Source of the DNA: Rubrobacter_D sp963840835
Lineage (GTDB): Bacteria; Actinomycetota; Rubrobacteria; Rubrobacterales; Rubrobacteraceae
Length of the DNA stretch: 64,000 bases
NCBI GenBank assembly: GCA_963840835.1
Contig: CAWJAM010000009.1
Span: 1 to 64,000, forward strand
Reading direction: 5' to 3'
Notes under the pieces: generated by a model
What the model was told of the DNA's origin: nothing
The model's input: the letters and a program-made list of their open reading frames with translations, nothing else
The model's database searches: none
Shown: positions 8,225 through 16,515 of the stretch, piece after piece
Numbering within the stretch: position 1 is the stretch's first letter
Layout of the letters: every line of letters begins with the position of its first letter
Position numbers and translations under genes: made by a program

Positions 8225-8671
8225 CTACCTGGCTCTACGGTAGGTAAGGTCAAAGTCGGTCTCCCACGTGCGGCCGTCCAGCGCCTTCTCCCAGCGGCCC
8301 ACGATGGTCTCGCCGTCATCGCTGATCGTCGCGCTGAAGCGCTGCGCAAAAGGTTCGCCCTCGCGCCAGAGCTCCCACCTCCCCTCTGCGATACTCATCT
8401 CGTAGACGCGGCAGACGCCGCGCTCGTCGGAGTAGAGCTGGAAGTAGGTCCCATCGGCTGCGTCGCATCCCATGATCGAGATGGAGTCGGGTGCCTCGGG
8501 CATCTCCACCGTCGAGCGCTGCACCAGGTGTGCGCCCGAGTCATGCCATTCGATCGTCGTGCGTGCCTCGCCCGGCCATGGCGGCCCCTCAGGCGGCTTG
8601 GCCTCGAGGATCCATTCGCCGACCAGCGGCTCGAGCCGTTTCAGCGCTTCCTCTGCGGTTGGCTGGTCCAT
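8225..8671 (-). CDS. DUF1579-like conserved hypothetical protein
   Basis: A 148-aa soluble protein with ATG at 8671 and ribosome site GGAAGGA. It has a lipocalin-like beta-barrel pattern beginning LKRLEPLVGEWILEAKPPEG and ending GRWEKALDGRTWETDFDLTY, as in small actinobacterial proteins that start 'L..L.G.W' and are annotated as DUF1579 or 'heme-binding beta-barrel-like'. Catalytic residues are not evident. Neighbours give no functional clue. The family assignment is by overall pattern only. Confidence 0.65.
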   Translation of the reverse strand: MDQPTAEEALKRLEPLVGEWILEAKPPEGPPWPGEARTTIEWHDSGAHLVQRSTVEMPEAPDSISIMGCDAADGTYFQLYSDERGVCRVYEMSIAEGRWELWREGEPFAQRFSATISDDGETIVGRWEKALDGRTWETDFDLTYRRAR

Positions 8672-8718
8672 CGCTTCGTTCCTTCCTCTCGTTGGCGGTT
8701 GTGGAGTGTGCGTAAGCG

Positions 8719-8758
8719 TATTCTACGAACTTCGCGCGAACGGAGTCCTCGGAAGTTC
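8719..8758. repeat. dispersed intergenic repeat, type 2 copy
   Basis: The segment around TTCGCGCGAACGGAGTCCT followed by CGGAAG matches a segment at 9668-9708 with few changes. Both lie next to minus-strand genes. It appears to be part of the same decayed dispersed element whose other part (TATTCACCC) is found at 9643, 11308 and 12521. Confidence 0.5.
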
Positions 8759-8791
8759 ATAGCCAAGATCGTGCATAGGAGCGGTCCTCAT

Positions 8792-9517
8792 TCAGGTCCC
8801 TCCGAAGCTGCGCAGCACCTCTTCGAAGGCGTCCGGACGGATCTCGACGACCCCGGAGAAGGGATTGTTGAACTCGCCGATGGTGAACAGTATGCCGCAG
8901 ATGACCAGCGTCAGCGCCGCGACCATCAGCGCGTGCGCCAGGTTGCTCTGAAGCCCGAATAGGTAGGTGAATGACACCGTGATCAGCCCGCCGAGCACGA
9001 GGACCACCCACAGCAGACCGGGTATGCCCTCCCTGACCTCAAGCAGCCGTGTCCTCCTGGCGTCGGCCGCATCGTGCAGCTGCGTAAGCCCGCGTTCGTA
9101 GAGCACCTGCCCGCCTTTGGTGTGGGGATCGAACGTAAGGATCTTCGACCTGAGCTGGCGAATGAGGGAGTCCGCCCGCGGGCTCGTCTGGCCCCGCTTC
9201 ATCATCGGCCACTCCTCCACCACCACGACCCTTACGTACGTCCGGATGAGGTCCTGAATGCGCGTGCGATCGGGCTCGGGCAATCGGGAGGCGAGGAAGT
9301 AGACTCCGGCCAGCTCGTGCGCCTCGTTCTGCACGTCGGTCTGGGCCGTCTCGTAGTCCTGCCACACGGCGATGACCACGAACGCGAGCAGCACGGCGTA
9401 GGCGACGCCCAAGACCGCGAAGATGAAGCCTGCGACGTCGTTTTGCCCCTCTCGGCGTTCGGGTGGCACCAGGCGTTGCACCAGTACCAACCCCGCGACC
9501 GCCCCGAGCACGGGCAC
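8792..9517 (-). CDS. DUF4239 (bestrophin-like) membrane protein
   Basis: A 241-aa protein with hydrophobic segments at about residues 1-16, 30-52 and, in the C-terminal third, two helices (LLWVVLVLGGLITVSFTYLF and ALMVAALTLVICGILFTIG), ending GVVEIRPDAFEEVL. The stretch VPPERREGQNDVAGFIFAVL, AYAVLLAFVVIAVW is diagnostic of the DUF4239/bestrophin-like family of membrane proteins of unknown transport role. The only usable start in frame is GTG 9517. About 10 further hydrophobic codons upstream continue the family's first helix but contain no start codon before a stop, so the N-terminus may be slightly damaged. Confidence 0.82.
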   Translation of the reverse strand: MPVLGAVAGLVLVQRLVPPERREGQNDVAGFIFAVLGVAYAVLLAFVVIAVWQDYETAQTDVQNEAHELAGVYFLASRLPEPDRTRIQDLIRTYVRVVVVEEWPMMKRGQTSPRADSLIRQLRSKILTFDPHTKGGQVLYERGLTQLHDAADARRTRLLEVREGIPGLLWVVLVLGGLITVSFTYLFGLQSNLAHALMVAALTLVICGILFTIGEFNNPFSGVVEIRPDAFEEVLRSFGGT

Positions 9518-9642
9518 GAAGACCGTCAGGATGACGTAGAGTGCGGTTGCTAAGGTAGACCAGCCTCACTCTCACTATATGTTGGTTTACTTTCTGGGCC
9601 AAAGATACATCCTCATTAACCGGCACGGCAATACTTTAGAAG

Positions 9643-9708
9643 CTTATTCACCCAAAGTCTTAGAAGGGATTTCTGCGAATTTCGCCCGAACGGAGTTCTA
9701 GGAAGCGC
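9643..9708. repeat. dispersed intergenic repeat (TATTCACCC type)
   Basis: Contains CTTATTCACCCAAAGTCT and then the type 2 segment TTCGCCCGAACGGAGTTCTA. Related copies of the first part are at 11308-11350 and 12521-12566, and of the second at 8719-8758. This copy shows the two parts are contiguous, suggesting a short non-coding element about 70-110 bases long. Confidence 0.55.
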
Positions 9709-9756
9709 CTGAGTTGCTCATTCTCCGAAGTTAGGGAGGGGCTTTATCCTCCCCTA

Positions 9757-10110
9757 CTACTTTTCGGCTCCATGAGCGTGCTCGCCTAGCCCGGCTCCAG
9801 GCTGGCGTGAGGTGATCGGGTGGGATGCTCCCTCCTTTGGACAGCCCCCGCCCGCCGAGCCCTTCTGGGGCGTATCGGCCGACGGGCATCCGGCCACGTA
9901 GACGGGCGCAGGAGCGCTCTCTGAGGCGAGAGCGTGGGCTCCCAGGATCGACATCCCCCACCACAAGGACCCAAGCAGCCCCACCACGACCGCGCCCTCG
10001 GCCGACAACCGCGGAACGATACGGCGGGGTCGTTGCCCTTGGTGTGGGCTCGCTCGTAAGGAGGCATCGTGGGGTCGCTCGTGGTCCATGTGCAGAGAAC
10101 AGGAGAACAC
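9757..10110 (-). CDS. doubtful small membrane-anchored hypothetical protein
   Basis: A 117-aa open frame from GTG 10110 with one hydrophobic segment (AVVVGLLGSLWWGMSILGAH) and a Gly/Ser/Pro-rich tail with two cysteines. No ribosome site is apparent at either possible start and no family is recognised. Apart from this frame and the repeat at 9643-9708, I see nothing gene-like between 9518 and 10365. It may be only a chance frame in high-GC sequence. Confidence 0.25.
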   Translation of the reverse strand: MFSCSLHMDHERPHDASLRASPHQGQRPRRIVPRLSAEGAVVVGLLGSLWWGMSILGAHALASESAPAPVYVAGCPSADTPQKGSAGGGCPKEGASHPITSRQPGAGLGEHAHGAEK

Positions 10111-10365
10111 GAGGCGATGAATTACGGATGAATCTGCTAAGGCATTCGCTCGAGCGAGTCCTGATGGACCGGAGCTCGGATCAGGCGTGTCGTCCGAAGG
10201 GGAACTTCGCCCTAACGGTTTTCTCCGACGTTTGAAGTAGGATCTCGCCGACCCTGGCTACCTCCAAGCTAGAAGCGAGAGGCCTCTGTACAATAGTCAT
10301 GTGGGGATGCCAACGAACTCTGGAGGGCAGTCGAACCTTCCACCATAGCTAGCGGAAGGGCCCGG

Positions 10366-11271
10366 GTGAGTAAGGAGGCCGCCAGCGTGCGACAACATCT
10401 GCAGGTGATCGTCCCTATCAGCATCATGGCCGCGCTAGCCATCCTTCTAGTTGGCGCCTGCGGCTCGGATGAAAGCGCGAGCAACACCGCCAACACCAAC
10501 GCCGATCCGTCCCAGGGCACCAACGGGGCGGGTAGCGAAGGCCAATCCGGCCAAGGCAACCGGCATAGCACCGGTGACGTTTGCCTCGACCGGGGCGAAA
10601 GCTTCGAGGGCGAAGCACGGCTCTACATCGAGCATAACGCCACCGACCAGGACACCGGCGTCCACGGCATGTTTGACCAGGAGGGCCTCACCGAGGCCTG
10701 CCTCAAGAAGCCCGACGGCACCCCGATCCTGCTCGTCGACCCCAAGACCCAGCTCAATAAGCTAGGCATCAACCAGTTCTTCTTCGAGTCCCGCGAACCG
10801 CCCGCCGACAAGTACTCAATCGCGGAGCTCAAGGCGGACTTCCCCGAAGGCCGATACCGCATAAGCGGCATCGACTTCAAGGGGAACCGACGGGTCGGCA
10901 CTGCCATATTCACCCACGCCATCCCCGCCCCGCCAGAGATCGTCAGCCCGACCGTCGTGTCCGAGGAGAAAGCCGACCAGAATAGGGTCTCGCCCAGCGG
11001 GCTGACCGTCCGCTGGCGGCCCGTGACGCAGACCCTCGACGGCAGGCAGGTCGACATCACCGGCTACGAAGTGATCGTCACGAGAGTGAATTTCAACGAC
11101 CCCAACGGATTGTCCCGCCCTGAATACGACGTCCACGTCCCGCCGGAGGTCACCGAGCTGGCGGTGCCCGAGGGTTTCCTGCAGCCGGGGACACTGTACG
11201 AGCTGGAGATCCTCGCCCTCGAGAACAGCGGTAACCAGACTATCTCCGTCGGGTTTTTCACGACGAGATGA
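10366..11271 (+). CDS. secreted lipoprotein with C-terminal fibronectin type III-like domain
   Basis: A 301-aa protein with GTG start 10366. The signal sequence ends in a lipobox (LLVGAC, lipidated C32) followed by a Ser/Asn/Gly-rich linker (residues 33-65), so it should be anchored outside the membrane. Residues about 70-190 form a first domain of unknown type. Residues about 195-300 (PPEIVSPTVV, LTVRWRPVT, GYEVIVT, LQPGTLYELEILALENSGNQ) look like a fibronectin type III/Ig-like beta-sandwich. It is a single gene between the repeat-rich gap and the convergent ppk2 gene. Probably a surface-binding lipoprotein, ligand unknown. Confidence 0.78.
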   Translation: MSKEAASVRQHLQVIVPISIMAALAILLVGACGSDESASNTANTNADPSQGTNGAGSEGQSGQGNRHSTGDVCLDRGESFEGEARLYIEHNATDQDTGVHGMFDQEGLTEACLKKPDGTPILLVDPKTQLNKLGINQFFFESREPPADKYSIAELKADFPEGRYRISGIDFKGNRRVGTAIFTHAIPAPPEIVSPTVVSEEKADQNRVSPSGLTVRWRPVTQTLDGRQVDITGYEVIVTRVNFNDPNGLSRPEYDVHVPPEVTELAVPEGFLQPGTLYELEILALENSGNQTISVGFFTTR

Positions 11272-11307
11272 GACAGGGTCCTTCTTTTGCGCTGGTGGGG
11301 TCCCGGT

Positions 11308-11350
11308 CTATTCACCCAAGTGCCTAATAGTCGTATTCTCGGAAGTTCAC
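11308..11350. repeat. dispersed intergenic repeat (TATTCACCC type)
   Basis: CTATTCACCCAAG followed about 20 bases later by ATTCTCGGAAGTT. This is a shortened copy of the element seen at 9643 and 12521, lying between the convergent lipoprotein and PPK2 genes. Confidence 0.5.
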
Positions 11351-11420
11351 AACCCCCCAAGAATAGGGATCGGGGGAGAGCCCCAGAAAACCTGTTCTTG
11401 GGGGCCAAGGAATCGGCCCG

Positions 11421-12320
11421 CTAATAGACCTCCGGCACGAAGCGTTGGGTCTCGCGTGGCGGCCGCACGTAGTCGGCGTCGTCCTGGCGCTCAGGCAGTT
11501 CGAGTGGTGGCTTCGGCTCGTACTCGTAGGGGATGCTGGAGAGCAGGTGGGAGATGGTGTTCAGCCGCGCCCGCCGCTTGTTGTCAGCCTCGACGACCCA
11601 CCAGGGGGATAGCCTCGTGTCCGTGCGCGCGAACATGACATCCTTGGCCCGGGAGTAGTCCACCCATCGCTTGCGGGCCTCCAGGTCCATCGGGCTGAGC
11701 TTCCAGTGCTTGCTCGGGTCGGACAGACGGTCTTGGAAGCGGCGCTCCTGCTCCTCGTCTGAGACGGAGAACCAGTACTTGATGAGCTTGATGTTCGAGC
11801 GCAGCAGCATCTCCTCGAAAAGCGGAGTCGCCCGCAAGAACTCCTGGTACTCCTCTTCGTTGCAAAAGCCCATGACGCGCTCGACGCCGGCGCGGTTGTA
11901 CCAGGAGCGATCGAACAACACCATCTCGCCGGCAGCCGGCAACTCGGCCACGTAACGCTGGAAGTACCACTGGGTACGCTCGCGGGAGCTCGGGGCCGGC
12001 AGCGCAGCGATGCGGCACACGCGCGGGTTCATAGCATCGTTGATGCGCTTGATCGTGCCGCCCTTGCCCGCCGCATCGCGGCCCTCGAACACGACCACGA
12101 CTCGCAGCCCTTCTTCCTTGATGTACTCCTGGAGCTTGACCAGCTCCAACTGCAGCCTCTCGAGTTCCGACTCGTAGTCCTTCTTCTTGAGCTTAACGAC
12201 GGTCTGATCCGCCTCCCCCATGCCCTGCGCCACGCGACCGTTGGCCTTGCTCTTGGCTTTGCCGTTAGGCTTGCTGTCGGCCTTGCCCGACTTCTTGCTC
12301 TTCGCCTTGTCCTTCGCCAC
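11421..12320 (-). CDS. ppk2: polyphosphate kinase 2 family protein
   Basis: A 299-aa protein from GTG 12320, preceded by AGGAAGG 6 bases upstream; the longer frame to 12431 lacks a ribosome site. After a Lys/Ser/Ala-rich N-terminal extension (about 40 residues) comes the PPK2 kinase fold: Walker A-like FEGRDAAGKGGTIKRI, the lid FDRSWYNRAGVERVMGF, and RFQDRLSDPSKHWKLSPMDL. It transfers phosphate between polyphosphate and nucleotides; PPK2 class I members favour NDP phosphorylation. One kinase domain of usual length. The basic tail is unusual and may bind polyphosphate (inference). Confidence 0.93.
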   Translation of the reverse strand: MAKDKAKSKKSGKADSKPNGKAKSKANGRVAQGMGEADQTVVKLKKKDYESELERLQLELVKLQEYIKEEGLRVVVVFEGRDAAGKGGTIKRINDAMNPRVCRIAALPAPSSRERTQWYFQRYVAELPAAGEMVLFDRSWYNRAGVERVMGFCNEEEYQEFLRATPLFEEMLLRSNIKLIKYWFSVSDEEQERRFQDRLSDPSKHWKLSPMDLEARKRWVDYSRAKDVMFARTDTRLSPWWVVEADNKRRARLNTISHLLSSIPYEYEPKPPLELPERQDDADYVRPPRETQRFVPEVY

Positions 12321-12730
12321 GACAATCCTTCCTAAACCCGCCGATTCTTGTACTAATGGTCTCATGCGCGTGCCATCGAGCGCAATCTTTGATGGAGAGT
12401 CGCCCTCGCCCGGGTACTCCGAGAGCAGCAAGCTGACACGCTTTACCCCCCGGACGAAGCGGGTCGTGGCGGAGAGAAGTTAAAGGCCCGGAGTTCAGCA
12501 TCCTCGGTCCTTCTTCTAGCCTTTATTCACCCAAACTCGTAGTAGGGCAATTCTCCGAAGATGAGATGAGAAGGCCGACCCCCCATAGGCAGTACCCTTA
12601 GAGGGTCAGCAATGACTATACGGGCTCTCTTCTTGCTAGAGGCCCAAATGAAAGGTTCGGAAACCTATGTCGGCCGACACTATGCTGTTTGTGCGGGATC
12701 GTGTAAACTTGTGGTAGCTATGGAAGAGTA
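12321..12730. other. intergenic region upstream of thrS
   Basis: No gene and no T-box signature is visible. It contains the dispersed repeat at 12521-12566 and leads into a tRNA-like 3' end. An open frame crossing the tRNA-like sequence is not supported. Confidence 0.4.
12521..12566. repeat. dispersed intergenic repeat (TATTCACCC type)
   Basis: CTTTATTCACCCAAACTCG, then ATTCTCCGAAG about 15 bases on. It is the copy closest to the one at 9643. A reverse-orientation core (GTTTGGGTGAACAC) also occurs at about 50450. Confidence 0.5.
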
Positions 12731-12782
12731 TGGTAGCGCATCAAGGCGAAGGTGGTCGGTGGTTCGAATCCACTACCGCCCA
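12731..12782 (+). pseudogene. tRNA-like 3' end fragment
   Basis: The sequence has a D-arm-like TGGTAGCGCATC, then a T arm (GGTGG, TTCGAAT, CCACT) and acceptor strand ACCGCCC plus A, ending at 12782. No anticodon stem can be folded and no 5' acceptor strand GGGCGGT is found. The last 24 bases differ from the tRNA-Val fragment ending at 6187 at only two or so positions. The pair could be the two attachment-site remnants of a lost element, or two independent decayed tRNA genes. Confidence 0.5.
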
Positions 12783-12875
12783 TTACGCTGCTCGAATTTC
12801 GCCGGCGCGCTGCGTCGAACTACCTAGCTACCTCCGCGTTTTACCTTAACCATTCTTGCCAAGAAAGGTGTACAC

Positions 12876-14789
12876 ATGGCCTCCGTCAAGCTACCCGACG
12901 GCAAACAACTGGAGATAGGACCGGCCGATAAGGCCCGCGAAGTCGCCGAGAAGATAGGTAAACGCCTCGCCCGCGACGCCGTGGTGGCAAAGCTGGATGG
13001 GCGACTGATCGACCTCGATGCTCCACTGGACGGTGGGGGAGATTTCGAGGTGGTTACGAAAGACTCCTCCGAGGGCCTCGAGGTCCTGCGGCACTCTACG
13101 GCGCATGCGATGGCACAGGCAATAGTGGAACTCTATCCAGGCAGCAAGCTCACCCTCGGCCCCCCGATAGAGAACGGTTTTTTCTACGACATCGAGGTTG
13201 CTGGGCGTCTCACGGACGAGGACCTGCCGCGCATCGAGGAGCGGATGCGCGAGATCGTCGCGCGGGACCTGCCGATCGAACGCGAGGAGGTTTCGAAAGC
13301 GGAGGCCGAAGCCCTCTACCAGGACAATCCGTACAAGACGGAGATCGTCGAGGCGTTAGAGGACGGCGATATTACGGTCTACAAGCAGGGAGATTTCTTC
13401 GACCTTTGCCGCGGACCGCACGTCCCGAGTACTGGCAGGCTCGGCGCCTTCAAGCTCCAGAACATAGCGGGCGCCTACTGGCGCGGCGATGAGAAGAACC
13501 CGATGCTCACCCGCGTCTACGGCACGGCGTGGCCGACGGAGAAGGAGCTCAAGGCCTACCTCAGGAGGCTCGAAGAGGCGAGGGCGCGGGACCACCGCAA
13601 GATCGGCAAGGACCTAGAGCTCTTCACCTTCTCCCCGGATACTGGCGCCGGCATCCCGCTCTTTTTGCCTAAGGGCGAGATGATGCGACACCTCATGGAG
13701 GACTACGTGCGCGAGGTCCAGTCGCGCCACGGCTACGAGCACGTGTGGACCGGGCACCTGGTCAACGAAGCACTATATGCGAAGTCTGGGCACCTGGAGC
13801 ATTACAGGGACTCGATGTTCCCGCCGATGGTGGACGGTGAGACGCGCTACCGCCTCAAGCCCATGAACTGCCCGAGCCACATGACGCTCTACAACTCGCG
13901 GTCGCATTCGTACAGGGAGCTCCCGATCAGGTACGCCGAGTTCGCGACGCTGTACCGCTACGAGAAGAGCGGGGAGCTCAACGGGCTGACCAGGGTACGC
14001 GCCCTCACGCAGGATGATGCCCACGTCTTCTGCACGGAGGACCAGATTCAGGAGGAGTTCGCGCGGGCCCTGGAGATCGTGCGTGAGGTCCTCGATACCT
14101 ACGGTTTCGCCGACTATCGCGTCCAGCTCTCCCTGCGTGACCAGGACTCGGCCAAGTACGTCGCCGACGACGCGAAGTGGTCGCGGGCCGAGAAGGAACT
14201 GCGCGAGGCTCTCGATACCGCCGGCATCGCCTACGACGAGGAGGCGGGGGAGGCGGCGTTCTACGGTCCCAAGGCCGACTTCATGGCCAAAGATGTGCTC
14301 GGACGCGAGTGGCAGCTCTCCACGATCCAGGTCGATTTCATCCAGCCAGCCCGCCTCGGTTGCGAGTACATCGGCGAGGACGGTAAGGCGCACACGCCCG
14401 TTCTGTTGCACAGGGCCGTCACCGGCTCCACGGAGAGGTTCATGGGCGTCGTGATCGAACACTTCGCCGGGGCTTTCCCCGTCTGGCTCTCCCCAGTGCA
14501 GGCCGTCGTCATCCCCGTCGCCGACCGTCACCTCGACTACGCCCGCGAAGTCCAGGAGAAACTCGCGGCGAAGCACCTGAGGGTTGAGGTCGACGCCTCG
14601 CAGAACAGCATGCAGAAGAAGATCAGGGACAACGCGCGCCAGAAGATCCCCTACCTGCTCATAGTCGGAGATAGAGAGGCCGAGGAAGCCACCGTCAACG
14701 TACGCAGGCGCGGCGAGAAGCAGCAGGAGGAGAAGGATCTCGATGCGTTTGCCGAAAGCGTGTTGGTAGAAGTTCGGTCGCGCACCTGA
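12876..14789 (+). CDS. thrS: threonyl-tRNA synthetase
   Basis: A 637-aa class II synthetase that charges tRNA-Thr. Order of domains: TGS (residues 1-60), editing/second additional domain (about 65-220, HSTAHAMAQA with catalytic-type histidines), catalytic core (about 240-530, motif 2 region PMNCPSHMTLY) and anticodon-binding domain (about 535-637, VIPVADRHLDYA to NVRRRGEKQQEEKDL). Full length. It starts the translation cluster followed by infC, rpmI, rplT, trmH, pheS and pheT. There is no T-box in the leader. Confidence 0.98.
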   Translation: MASVKLPDGKQLEIGPADKAREVAEKIGKRLARDAVVAKLDGRLIDLDAPLDGGGDFEVVTKDSSEGLEVLRHSTAHAMAQAIVELYPGSKLTLGPPIENGFFYDIEVAGRLTDEDLPRIEERMREIVARDLPIEREEVSKAEAEALYQDNPYKTEIVEALEDGDITVYKQGDFFDLCRGPHVPSTGRLGAFKLQNIAGAYWRGDEKNPMLTRVYGTAWPTEKELKAYLRRLEEARARDHRKIGKDLELFTFSPDTGAGIPLFLPKGEMMRHLMEDYVREVQSRHGYEHVWTGHLVNEALYAKSGHLEHYRDSMFPPMVDGETRYRLKPMNCPSHMTLYNSRSHSYRELPIRYAEFATLYRYEKSGELNGLTRVRALTQDDAHVFCTEDQIQEEFARALEIVREVLDTYGFADYRVQLSLRDQDSAKYVADDAKWSRAEKELREALDTAGIAYDEEAGEAAFYGPKADFMAKDVLGREWQLSTIQVDFIQPARLGCEYIGEDGKAHTPVLLHRAVTGSTERFMGVVIEHFAGAFPVWLSPVQAVVIPVADRHLDYAREVQEKLAAKHLRVEVDASQNSMQKKIRDNARQKIPYLLIVGDREAEEATVNVRRRGEKQQEEKDLDAFAESVLVEVRSRT

Positions 14790-14879
14790 AGCGATGCTTA
14801 GCGGTATTGCGCTTGCGCGCATCGAGCGGCCAGCCATCAGCCACAAGAAGCTGACAAGCTGAAGTGCTGATCGCTAATA

Positions 14880-14909
14880 TAGACACGGGGCGCGGGCCCG
14901 CGGTATACT
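14880..14909 (+). promoter_or_regulatory. probable infC operon promoter
   Basis: TAGACA at 14880-14885 and TATACT at 14904-14909, separated by 18 bases. Both are close to sigma-A consensus. Transcription would begin near 14916, giving infC an untranslated leader of about 95 bases if translation starts at the ribosome site at 14997-15004. Confidence 0.6.
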
Positions 14910-15013
14910 GAGGTTTGTAGTTGGGGTCCGCGTCCGTCCGGCGCACGAGCAAATCTGCCGTCTGTGGAGGGCGAGCGGCCCCGAGAAGTCTATTTCGAGA
15001 GGAGTGGTGCGCA

Positions 15014-15610
15014 GTAGCCACTGAAGAAGAGCCGCGAATAAACGGTCAGATCCGGGCCCGCGAGGTGCGGTTGATCTCGGCCGACGGCGAGCAGCTAGGC
15101 ATCAAGCACATCCGCGAGGCGATGGATTATGGTGAGAGGGTCGATCTCGACCTCGTGGAGGTAGCCCCAAACGCCAACCCGCCTGTGGTCCGGATGATGG
15201 ATTACGGCAAGTTCAAGTACCAGAAAGAGCAGGCCCGCAAGGCCGCCCGCAAGAAGCAGGTCAACGTCAACGTGCGGGAGATCAAGCTCAGGCCCAAGAT
15301 AGGCGACCACGACTTCAACACCAAGCGCAGCCACGTCGAGCGCTTTCTGCGCGGCGGCGACAAGGTGAAGGTCACGATCATGTTCCGCGGACGCGAGGTC
15401 CAGCATCCCGAGCTGGGAGAGAGGCTCCTCAGGAGGCTCGCGACCGACCTCGACGAGCTCGGACGTATCGAGAGCCAGCCGAACCTGGATGGGCGCAATA
15501 TGGTAATGGTCATGGCCCCGAAGAAAGAGTCCAGAGAGGCCCAGCAAGCAGAGGCTCAGCAATCAGACGCCCAGCCCAACGGCCGCAGGGAACGGGCCGC
15601 TCGCAGATAA
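15014..15610 (+). CDS. infC: translation initiation factor IF-3
   Basis: IF-3 binds the 30S subunit and enforces start-codon and initiator tRNA selection. The recognisable protein begins at EEPRINGQIRAREVRLI and contains the linker DYGKFKYQKEQARKAARKKQ and C-terminal REIKLRPKIGDHDFNTK to MVMVMAPKKE, then a short Gln/Ala-rich tail. The only standard in-frame start is TTG 14921, which has no ribosome site and adds about 30 unconserved residues. A good ribosome site (GAGAGGAG, 14997-15004) is followed 9 bases later by GTA in frame. I place the start there because infC genes commonly use non-standard starts for autoregulation; the exact codon is uncertain. Confidence 0.85.
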   Translation, partial: VATEEEPRINGQIRAREVRLISADGEQLGIKHIREAMDYGERVDLDLVEVAPNANPPVVRMMDYGKFKYQKEQARKAARKKQVNVNVREIKLRPKIGDHDFNTKRSHVERFLRGGDKVKVTIMFRGREVQHPELGERLLRRLATDLDELGRIESQPNLDGRNMVMVMAPKKESREAQQAEAQQSDAQPNGRRERAARR

Positions 15611-15716
15611 GCAACGCTTTGATACACTAGCCCCCGATAGACTGAGGCGAAACGGCCCTTCTCCCGTGCCGCGAGCCTCCCGGGAAACGTAGATACCGTC
15701 GAAACGTGGAGGAAAA

Positions 15717-15914
15717 ATGCCGAAGATGAAGACCCACCAGGGCGCTGCCGGGCGCTTCGAGGTGCGCAAGAACGGCAAGGTCATGCGCAGGCGCGCCGGC
15801 CACAATCACATGCTGGAGAAGAAGACCCCGCAGCAGAAGCGGCGGCTCAACACGGAGACCGACGTGACCCGCTCCGACGAGAAGAAGCTCAAGCGTCTTC
15901 TGGGGGAGAGGTAG
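15717..15914 (+). CDS. rpmI: 50S ribosomal protein L35
   Basis: A 65-aa very basic protein, MPKMKTHQGAAGRFEVRKNG at the N-terminus, of normal L35 length. GGAGG lies just upstream of ATG 15717. It sits between infC and rplT in the conserved order; rplT starts one base after this stop region. Confidence 0.97.
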   Translation: MPKMKTHQGAAGRFEVRKNGKVMRRRAGHNHMLEKKTPQQKRRLNTETDVTRSDEKKLKRLLGER

Positions 15915-15915
15915 C

Positions 15916-16509
15916 ATGGCACGCGCATCGCGCAGCGTCCACGCCCGCAAGAAGCGCCGGAAGGTCCTCGAACAAGCTAAGGGATATCGGGGGACCAAGC
16001 ACACCTCCTACAAGCGGGCCAAAGAGCAGGTATGGAAGAGCGGCGTCTACGCTTACGAGGGCCGCAAGCAACGCAAGAGGGACTTCAGGGCGCTCTGGAT
16101 CCAACGCATCAACGCCGGCGCCCGCGAACACGGCCTCTCCTACTCCAAACTCATCCACGGTCTCAAGTTGGCCGAGATAGACCTGGACCGTAAGATCCTC
16201 GCCGACCTCGCCGTCACCGAGCCCGAGATCTTCGGCGCAATCGTAGCCCAGGCGAAGAACGCCCTGGACGGAAAACCTGTCGAGCGGCGGGTCGAGGTAC
16301 AACGAGCCGTCGAGGCGGCGGCGTCCGAGACGCCAGAGGCGGAGTCGCCGAGTGCTGAAGCGCAGGCTGGGGACGAGTCGGACGCCACCGAGGCCGCCGA
16401 GCTCGAGTCGGAGGAACCCGGGGCGAATGTCGCGACCGCGGAGGAAATGGACCAGGAGGAAGGCGTCACAGCGGGGAACGCCGACGAGGCTGCAGAGGAA
16501 GACAAGTAG
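15916..16509 (+). CDS. rplT: 50S ribosomal protein L20 with long acidic C-terminal extension
   Basis: Residues 1-118 are ordinary L20 (MARASRSVHARKKRRKVLEQ, RDFRALWIQRINAGAREHGL, YSKLIHGLKLAEIDLDRKIL), an assembly protein of the 50S subunit that binds 23S rRNA and often represses its own operon. The protein is 197 aa, while the family is normally about 117-125. The additional 70 or so residues are Glu/Ala/Ser/Asp-rich with almost no hydrophobic residues and are expected to be disordered. The extension is in frame, ends at TAG 16509 and is followed 6 bases later by trmH. Confidence 0.96.
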   Translation: MARASRSVHARKKRRKVLEQAKGYRGTKHTSYKRAKEQVWKSGVYAYEGRKQRKRDFRALWIQRINAGAREHGLSYSKLIHGLKLAEIDLDRKILADLAVTEPEIFGAIVAQAKNALDGKPVERRVEVQRAVEAAASETPEAESPSAEAQAGDESDATEAAELESEEPGANVATAEEMDQEEGVTAGNADEAAEEDK

Positions 16510-16515
16510 CTGCAA

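Noticed and set aside
12321..12875. T-box riboswitch upstream of thrS
   Set aside because: No T-box consensus (AGGGTGGNACC type) or terminator/antiterminator pair is visible.
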